This document shows, one piece after another, positions 56,312 to 64,000 of a stretch of DNA of 64,000 nt. Below the pieces are notes generated by a model, which was not told the DNA's origin, searched no databases, and saw only the letters and a program-made list of their open reading frames with translations. Each line of letters starts with the position of its first letter. The stretch's first letter is position 1. This DNA is from Eublepharis macularius (Eukaryota; Chordata; Lepidosauria; Squamata; Eublepharidae): contig NC_072792.1 of NCBI RefSeq assembly GCF_028583425.1, forward strand, positions 156,184,676 to 156,248,675. The letters are read 5' to 3'. Both the position numbers and the translations under genes were made by a program.

Positions 56312-59300
56312 GAGGCAAAGGTGGGCATGTGAGTTTTTTTCAGTATGGCATCATTCGGTGAAGATACCTACATGTCCCCCTTCTATGAATCTAAGAGACA
56401 TGTGCTTCTAATTCCATCTTGATATATATACATATATATATATATGAATTTAGATTCTTTTTGAGCACTTTTTTAACATTTATATCTCTTTTTTTCTGAA
56501 GCACTAAATACTCGGGTGGCCACTTTTCCATGCCTTTTGTGGAAGCAGGACTTTGATTAGGAATATAATTTATAATGCAAACTTGTGCCATGAATTCTTC
56601 AAAGAGAACAGAGCTATGGGGAACAGAGAACCAAGAAGAGTTTTCCAATATATATAATGCTGGCTTTTTAAGTTTAGTTTTTGGCCTACACTGAGAAATG
56701 ATGTGTGTTCTAGTGTGAAAAATTGTCAAGCAAAATAATAACAGCAACAGCAGTAAAAGCTCTGGTGGTTAGCCTGAGGTACAAAGAGTATTGTCAACCA
56801 GCAGCAGATTCAACACACTTGTAAAAGGTAGCTGTTTTCAAGAGGTGGATTTCTATAATAAGAAGAGATATTTTTTGTCTGTCTGTTTACTTTGTAAGTG
56901 GGTAATGAAGACATCTAGCAAACCGTCAGATACTTAAATCAATATCTTTTCCAGTGCATAAAATAATCAGGTTCAGGGAATCATTTTCCCAAATGCCAGT
57001 AAAGAGACAGCTACAATATTTATACGATAAATTATTGTTCATGTATAGATAGATACATATGTTATTTAGTGGTATGTTTTTTTAAAAAATATATATTAAA
57101 ATGTCTTTCTGTATTTACTAGAGTTAAAACAAAATTAGTTTTTATAGTTAGATAATTTTACAATTCTAGATGTATGGGACTTCTTAAAAGGACCATAAAC
57201 TAGAGCAAATTTTTATATGGGTTCTTAACAGCCCCCCAGTCCTCCCGAAAAACAAGTCTGTTGTGTTGCTCTTATGCTAGTGATGCATGTGTAATGCTGG
57301 AGCCGCCAAGGTGCTGTTGTGGCAAGTCCCTGTTTTCAGGAGCTTCTCAAACAGAACCTCAGCTCATAGGTTGCAGAAGTGCAAACCCACCTCATTCCCC
57401 GCCGACAATGCATTTTTAAAAACGGAAATTTTAGCTTTGGGTATTAAAAAAAATCAGACCCTTGCCCCCCTGATTTAAGCTTAGAGATTATTTTGCTGTG
57501 ATACATAAAATAAATTCGGCAAACTGTTAGTCCATGAACTGTGCAGTCCTAAGCAGGTCTGCTTAGAGTCTTTTTCTCAGTGTGGTCTACTCCCAGAAAA
57601 GTGTTGTTAGGATTGCAGTGGAAATGGTTTAATCTCCTTGGACGTAACAGACAATGTTAATGGCCACTGAGCAATGGTCAAAGAAGCATCATGATGTGCC
57701 TAAAGATTGGTTTCCAGGATAGACTGAAACAGCCTAACAGGGCAACAGTGTTGTTTATTTAAAATTTAAAACCAAAAATACCCTTAGGACACCACTAAGC
57801 AAAGGAGCTGTTTCAGTGCAGCTGGAAAATAGTGCATATTTTAAAACATGCTTTAAAAAACAATATATATTCTATGACATAGAGAATCACAAATTTACTT
57901 ATGTGAATCAAAATATATTTCATCCTAGTTAACTTTGTTATTTTCTTTCCTTGTGAGTTCTAGTAAGTAAATGTAAGTATACTAAATATACAAACACATA
58001 AGAGCATAAAGGCTGTCTGTTACAGAAGAAAAGTTTGGAAATACAAAGACTGCAATCTTGCACACGGCTGTGTTGCTTAAATCCCATTGATCTAAATGGC
58101 ATTTAAGCAGCTTCTGTGTGGGACTGCTGCCAAAATCAATAATCAGAATGTTTACTTACAAGGCCCAAGATCCAAAGAGCTGCTTTAGGCACACCCAAGG
58201 GCTTGGGCAGGCAACGCCTCCCCATCCATATCAAAGATGATTTTGAAAATTTCCTCACTTTCAAAAGTGGTTTGCTCTGTGGCAGGTGATGGGGCTGGGG
58301 CTGCTGTCCTGAGTTCTTATGTCCTAAACCCTCTGGACACGTGGAGCGATGTAATGATGTAAACGGCTCTTCAGATCCTAATGAAGATTTCTGCTCCCAG
58401 ATTATAAAGAATTGTGAAATTTGTTTTGGGATCCTTAGGGGGCTCAAACTGCAGCACCCCTTTCCCTCTGGCATTCATGTCAAATTGCTTTTGAAAGTGG
58501 GGGATTTTCAAAATAAGTTTATAATATGGCATGGGGTCAGTTAATAAATAAAGGTTAATAAAAATTATAATTCGGGTTAGTGCAAGCCCTTTTCATTGAT
58601 CAGTTCTTTGGATCACTGTCAATTATATCTCTGGCATGTAACCATGTAAATACACCCTATGATTCTCAAGTCATTTAATCCTGGCGAATATTGAGAATGC
58701 CATTTTTAAACATGCAAAAAGGTTGAAATTGGTCACGTCTTCCAGTATCCCACAGGAGGGAGCCAGAGTTGAATTTCCGCCTTCCACTCCATATCCTGAC
58801 TGTGTTGCTTTATGTTACAGCCTGATAGCCAAATTCCCTGATAGCCAAATTCTAAACATACTTACGTAGCGATAAATGATGTTGAAATCAGTGTCTCCCG
58901 AGTAAAATACATGCTTAGAATCAGAGCACCAGGATGCTTTAAGTTGATACATATGGTATACTTTCTCAGTGTATTTGTGGGTGGTTGCAGGTGCATCCAT
59001 TCACACCCAATTGTGTACAGATGCATGTATATTCCTACGGACACACATACTGTACGTGCCCACACTTCTGCATGTGCTAATGGGCACATACACTTCCGTG
59101 CACAGATTAACAGGCCAAGGGTATCTACAGTAAATATTGTCAAATCATGTTGACTATTTATCTTTGCCTGAGAAACGAATTCACAGTGATCTAGGGGTTT
59201 TTTGTGTGTGAAGATTTGGGGTTGGGGATGGTGGAGATAGTGATTGGCTTACTTTTGTGTATTCCCATTGAGGAAGGTGAGACTACACGAGATTAAATAG

Positions 59301-61075
59301 TTTCCTCCTTGTAGCTGTTGTATTTTGGAATGAAAGAATGTAGAGAACCCTGAATTTTATTCCTGGTCATGTAACAACCAGCTGTTCTCTGCTTTCCATC
59401 AGTGATGCTCATGCTCTCGATTTGCATGCTGTTTCTGCAAAACTATCAACATTTTGCTTGTTTTGTTTTGATGGAGCAATTGTGTAACGAAGTGGTGCAG
59501 GGAACCGAAAGTCGATCCGGAGAGAGGATGTTGTGGTGTGCAGGAGGAATTGCTTTCAGGTCAAAAAAGCTGTGCATTGTCTAAAGGAGTAAGAAACAAT
59601 GTTATCATTTTGACCGTCTTCATTTCTCTTGAAAATTTTCACCATTATACATTTTGTTTATCTGTAGCCTGTATGTATTAAGAAACACTAGAGTTAACCA
59701 TAAATATGCTCTCCCTACCATTTATGACTAAGACACACCATTAAAATATTTTGTCTTTCATTTTCTTGCTGTTGCATTTTCCATCCTGTTGTTGCTTCTC
59801 TTCCAAAAAACAGCCCAGAGTGTTGTACGTACAACTGTGTTTTTCCCACAGTAGTTAACAGGGAAGCTTTAATTTCTCTCAATAATTACTGTGGTTATTA
59901 GCAATGTCTGCAACATCAGTGGTGCACAGGAAAGTGTTTGTATGATCAAAAGTGCCGGTGTGACTTTGCTGGCACAACATATACAACTAACTAGCAATAA
60001 TATCTTATTAAGAAAGCAGCATTTATATTGGACAGTATCTCTGACATGATGCTCTGATAGTAATCCAATAATAATAGCTTTGTGACTATGTAAACTGTGG
60101 TGGAAACTTCCCTAGTTTATTCCACTGGAAGTAAATTCATGACAATAAAGAAAATATACCACAAGGTGCTATTCCTTTAACATACACGCTTGTGTAAATG
60201 AAATGGCTGGTGTCTGGCTAGTAGGTCTGAAGCTTTGAAATGCAAAGAAGAGTTAGGAAGGAGGAAGAATTAAGTGCGTCTGTAATTTGTAGCTATGGGT
60301 TGGTGCCACACAGTGTGGTTGCAACTTGTTTGACTGTTAGTGCTGATGACAATCGTTTCTTCTTGAAAAGGAAGAGAAGATAAAAGAGTGTGGTTTTATC
60401 ACAACACGGAGGACTTGATTCACACATAAAGTGTGCAAGGCTATATAGATGGATGAATCTGCATTTTAAGACAATGAGTTTTACATATGTCTGTTTCCAC
60501 CACAGACTTGTAAACTCTTTAAGCTATTGCCAGAGTTTCAGGTACTTGTAGGTCACAGAAATATGTGAAATTCATTCTCGTGTTGTTTTGTCTTGCAATG
60601 GAGAGCTTCTTCCACAACTATAAAACAATAGCATGTGAAAATAACCACATCATTGTGACACGAGAGTTGAATGTATATACTGACTCTATATGTGATGCTT
60701 CCTGTGTCCATCTCAGTGTTTCAATGGGTGCCCATAACCAATGCCATAAGAACTGTCCATTATTCACAAAATACAGCTTTTTCTTAAGTGGCTAATGGCT
60801 TTATGAAGTTTTCAATTCTGCATGTTTACAATCTTGAAGCTAATTTTTTTGCCAGTAGGCTTTTTTTTTTTAAATAAGAGGGATATATTTGTATTTTAGA
60901 CCTTAAAACAGTGCCCAAGAATGATGTTTGGCAAGATGGGTATCTTTCATTCCATTCTATAACCTGTAGAGTATTCTGATATGTAAATGAATGAGGAGAA
61001 AATGGCAAAGTGCCAGAGTGAATGCAACAAAACACAAGGAGATTACCTTATTGATAGTTTCAGATAGGTAGCTGT
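56312..61075 (+). other. Probable AMER2 3' UTR and downstream sequence, repeat-poor
   Basis: AT-rich sequence with almost no recognisable transposons, apart from two small palindromic repeats (57538-57622 and 58049-58130). Candidate AATAAA signals are at 57509, 58543, 58547 and 60144. I cannot say which is used. An AT dinucleotide run lies at 56422-56445. No second gene is seen. Confidence 0.4.
57538..57622. repeat. Small palindromic repeat (GCAATCCTA type)
   Basis: GTGCAGTCCTAAGCAGGTCT...GTTAGGATTGCAGTGG. A similar decayed copy is at 58049-58130 (ACTGCAATCTTGCACACGGC...). Confidence 0.55.
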
Positions 61076-61079
61076 GTTT

Positions 61080-61262
61080 ATCTGCAGTAGAACAGTAGGT
61101 TTGAGTCCAATGGCACATTAGAGACCAACAAGATATTCAGGGTATAAGCTTTTGAGAGTCAAAGTTCCCTTCTTCAGTACCTGAAAAAGAGAGCTTTGAC
61201 TCTCAAAAGCTTACACTGTGAAATCTTGTTGGTCTTTAATGTACCGCTGGACTCAAATCCTG
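61080..61262. mobile_element. Palindromic Penelope-like 3' end pair with hammerhead-like core
   Basis: GTTTGAGTCCAATGGC...ACCAACAAGATATTCAGGG on the left is mirrored by GTGAAATCTTGTTGG...GGACTCAAATCCTG on the right, around CTTCTTCAGTACCTGAAAAA. The complement of the left arm reads CTGAAGAAGGGAACTTTGAC, then TCTCAAAAGC. This is CTGANGA, a stem, then AAAA where GAAA is expected. Confidence 0.65.
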
Positions 61263-62585
61263 CTGCCTCACTGATGGCATTCTATAAAAATGTGTGCTTT
61301 AATCAGACATGGTTCTTGTATTTCTACAGCCTTGATAGGCAGAAATGATCTTCCAGGTTCCAAAGATGCTTTATTCTTTGATAACGTATCATTATTTTTC
61401 TTCTTTAAAGTAGGCTTTATTGGTGTTGAATTGTGCCCGGATGATTCCTGTACAGTTGTTTCTGTGTTCCTAATATGTAAGGAGTGTGTTAGATCAGCCT
61501 CTTGATATTTTATACTTCTTGCACTTTAGAAAAATCATGTTTTTATAATATAATGTGTAACACTTGATAATCCCATTGTTTTTCACTGTGCATGTTTTTG
61601 AAATAACGTTTTTCTTTTAATAACACTGATTGCTTTTTCGTGATCTTACTTTGTTCCCATAGGTTGAAGTTCCTTGTGCCCATAGGTGTGGTCTTGCTTC
61701 TAAGACAAAGAGTTCATTCTTATCTCAGTGTATACGTATTGCTCACTGGCAGCTGTCCACAATCCACTTATTCTGAAGCAATTCAATTGACTTCAGTAGC
61801 CTGGAATAAATGGTTTGTGGACTGTAGCCATTAACAGTCATAGAAATAAAGCACACGAAGGAGATTTAAGACAGACCCTTTTCTTTACAAAGCAAACACA
61901 TGATCAGTCTTACTGAAGAACTGATTGTCCTGTAAATATCCCTGCTACAGCAATCCTAGGTTAGCTGTGCAGAATCCAGAAGCATTCTGTATGTAGGCTT
62001 CTCCTATGAAAACTCCTTCCCTAGTTAATTTTTAATAGCCTCTGTTGAATTATTTATCTAGACTAAAATGATATTGCACAAAAATCATCAAAATGTCCGA
62101 TTTGGAGGGCATTTTCAACAAAACGTCATTTCAGAGAAACCAGATCACTTTGCTTTGCTTGGTGAAGCAAAACATTCAGTTGGCCTGGAAATCTATGGGA
62201 TTTCCCTAGTTCAAAAGAATTAATTGTTGAATTCTGAACCTCACTCAGACGTTTTTGACCCTGCTACAACATGTTTTCTAAAAAAGATCTCCCTCTTTTT
62301 GTTTCGACAATGCCATGGAGGAGGGAATTTGATCCTAAAGTGGTTTTTAGAAAGTAAACGTTTCATAGAAAAAATGCAGGTTTTATAAGGAAGTAGAGTT
62401 GGCAGTGTATTCTTACGGATACGAAATTTTATTGTTTTCTTTGGTTAAGAAAAAATACACTGATAGTACCTGAAAGTTGAAGGAAAATTCAGTAGTGGAA
62501 TAGAATTGAGTAGTGGATACTTCATGTGTAGCATGGCTGAAGTGTGATCTACAACTATTTCATGCTTCCAACAGACCCCAGGGAT
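61263..62585. other. Intergenic, nothing firm
   Basis: AATAAA at 61805 and 61845 are further polyadenylation candidates if the AMER2 transcript is long. No supported gene. Confidence 0.4.
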
Positions 62586-62589
62586 AAGA

Positions 62590-63545
62590 ACTAACAAACT
62601 GAAACTTAATCCTGACAGAACAGAGATGCTATTGGTGGGGGGAAGGTTTCACCCAGGAAATTGGATATTTCTTGTTCTGGATGGTGGTGTACTTCCCCTA
62701 AAGGAGTAGGTTAGTAGCTTGCGGGGTGCTGCTGGGCCCAGGTCTCCTGTTGGATAAACAGGTGGCAGCAGTGGCCAAGAGTCCATTTCACCAACTTTGA
62801 CTGGTGAGCCATCTGCGACCCTTCCTGGGTGGGAACGATTTTGCCACTGTGAGGCATGCCCTGATTACATTTTGATCAGATTATGTGGGGCTGCCCTTGA
62901 AGACTACAGTTGGTACAGAATGCTGTGGCCCAGGGCTGGATCAATTGGGGGGGGGTAGTCTGCCCCTGGTGCTGTCAAAGAGGGGGTGCCAGGCGCAGCT
63001 GCCATCCCCCAGGAGTGTGCGGGTGGCTGAGCAGAGGGCAGTGGAAGCCCACCCACGCCATTCGCCTGTCGCGAGAGCAGGGGGCATGCGGCAAGCCTGC
63101 CGCCCTGTCAGTGTGCCACCCGTGTGGCAAGCCAGCTGCCTTGCCGCACCACAAGCTGGCGGCAGCAGAGCGGGTGGCTGGGAGGCCGCCCGCATCATTC
63201 ACCTGCCCCTCAGGACAGGGGGCCTGCGGCAAGCCGGCTACCCCCTCAGCGGGGCAGGCGAACGGCACAGGCAGCCTCCCTGCCACCCGGAAGTGACATC
63301 ATCACGCAGTGCTGGGAGCGTGCGTGCGCTCTGCGCGCGTGCATGGCTGGGCTTGGGTTGCCCTGGGCGCTGGCAACCCTAGGTCCAGCCCTGCTATGGC
63401 CAGAGAGTGGACAGAGTTGTAGGGACGATACCACTCTAGTTTTCTATCTACACAGGCTCCCAATTTGATTCTGAGGTAAATTCAAGGTGCTGGTATTGAC
63501 CTTTAAAGCCTGTGATACCTTGTACCAAGCGGACCGACTCAGTCA
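62590..63545 (+). mobile_element. L2/CR1-type LINE fragment, interrupted
   Basis: Text on the plus strand matches the 'CNPDRTEML..G' start, 'GVLPLKE', 'TLPLLKTLVQNAVA' and, after the insertion, 'ARVVGTIPLWFSIYTGSQF' and 'LTFKACDTLYQA' equivalents in broken frames. The interruption at 62931-63393 is a hAT element. Confidence 0.65.
62931..63393. mobile_element. GC-rich non-autonomous hAT element in a LINE, 8-bp TSD
   Basis: Termini CAGGGCTGGATC and GGTCCAGCCCTG are imperfect inverted repeats. Flanks CTGTGGCC (62923-62930) and CTATGGCC (63394-63401) match 7 of 8. Near its right end it has GACATCATCACGCAG and GCGCGCGTGC, very like the right part of the element at 13832. Its open frames are by-products of GC content. 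Confidence 0.85.
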
Positions 63546-64000
63546 CCTAATTTTGTTATTATATAATGTTTAAAACCACCCTGTGTGTGAGCTCTGATGA
63601 GTATTGTATTACCATGTGAAGTTGGTTCACACAAATGGGATGTCTTAGTTTGATTGTAGACAGCTAGTACAGGAATACAGAGGGACCGTCTGTGGCCCTC
63701 TGGATTCGGTAGGGTTCCCCTCCCTTCCACATGGTTGTCTGACAGTTTTCAGTACCACATGCACCATTTTCATGGAATCTTCTATAGGTGATTGACTTGA
63801 ATAGGCAAAGAAGTGGTTTTGCTCATAATTAATGTAGCTAAGACAAAAAAAACAGAAGTAAGGATTGCAATGTGTGTTCTACTCACTGCATTGCGTGAGA
63901 CAATTGTGACAGAGGTTGCAGTGGGAAGAAAATGACATGTGCAGACAGATAGGAAAACGTGGGGTTCTAGCCTGGCATCTCTCTCACAGTGAACCAAGAA
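63546..64000. other. Intergenic, nothing recognised
   Basis: No supported gene or repeat. Confidence 0.5.

Noticed and set aside
62885..63468. 165- and 128-codon frames in a GC-rich block
   Set aside because: They lie within a hAT element inserted in a LINE, with no domain and shared on both strands.
1..64000. CRISPR arrays, operons or prokaryotic features
   Set aside because: Composition, repeats and the AMER2 gene are vertebrate. The only tandem arrays are microsatellites and one minisatellite.

Overview
This is a vertebrate genomic window with one convincing protein-coding gene and a dense background of transposable-element remnants. The repeats point to a squamate reptile, and I would guess a gekkotan lizard. 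The main reasons are BovB-tailed (Sauria-type) SINE pieces, tRNA-derived SINEs, L2/CR1-like and L1 LINE ends, and many short hAT and Harbinger-like non-autonomous elements. This assignment is inference from repeat types I recognise, not from a search.

Bases 1-54,000 behave as a gene desert. Here I find no exon, RNA gene or CRISPR array that I can support. The stretch is a mosaic of nested insertions. Three copies of one hAT MITE with readable 8-bp target-site duplications (TSDs) lie at 8.9-11.8 kb. A GC-rich hAT element at 13.8-14.2 kb imitates a CpG island. A broken BED-finger hAT transposase on the minus strand at 16.6-19.1 kb was itself hit by a MITE and a retroposon. Palindromic repeats that I tentatively assign to Penelope-like elements sit inside SINEs at 20.9-23.5 kb. 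A perfect 212-bp CpG-rich palindrome lies at 26.9 kb. A Harbinger-like element with 18-bp terminal repeats lies at 30.2-31.1 kb, another hAT element at 42.1-42.7 kb, and an L1 3' end inside a SINE at 49.3-50.5 kb.

The gene is AMER2 (FAM123A) at 54,449-56,311, plus strand. It is a single uninterrupted 620-codon frame in a GC-rich, CpG-rich block. A TATA-like motif lies about 330 bp upstream, and a short upstream frame sits where I remember the human protein starting. The following 5.5 kb is AT-rich, unusually poor in repeats, and may hold a long 3' UTR. AMER2 proteins bind APC and PI(4,5)P2 at the plasma membrane and dampen Wnt/beta-catenin signalling.

The last 2.5 kb holds an L2-like LINE split by a GC-rich hAT insertion. 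The most notable observations are the zero-spacer palindrome, repeated insertion of the same palindromic repeat at one position within SINEs, hammerhead-ribozyme-like cores in those repeats, and the apparently lost N-terminal extension of AMER2.
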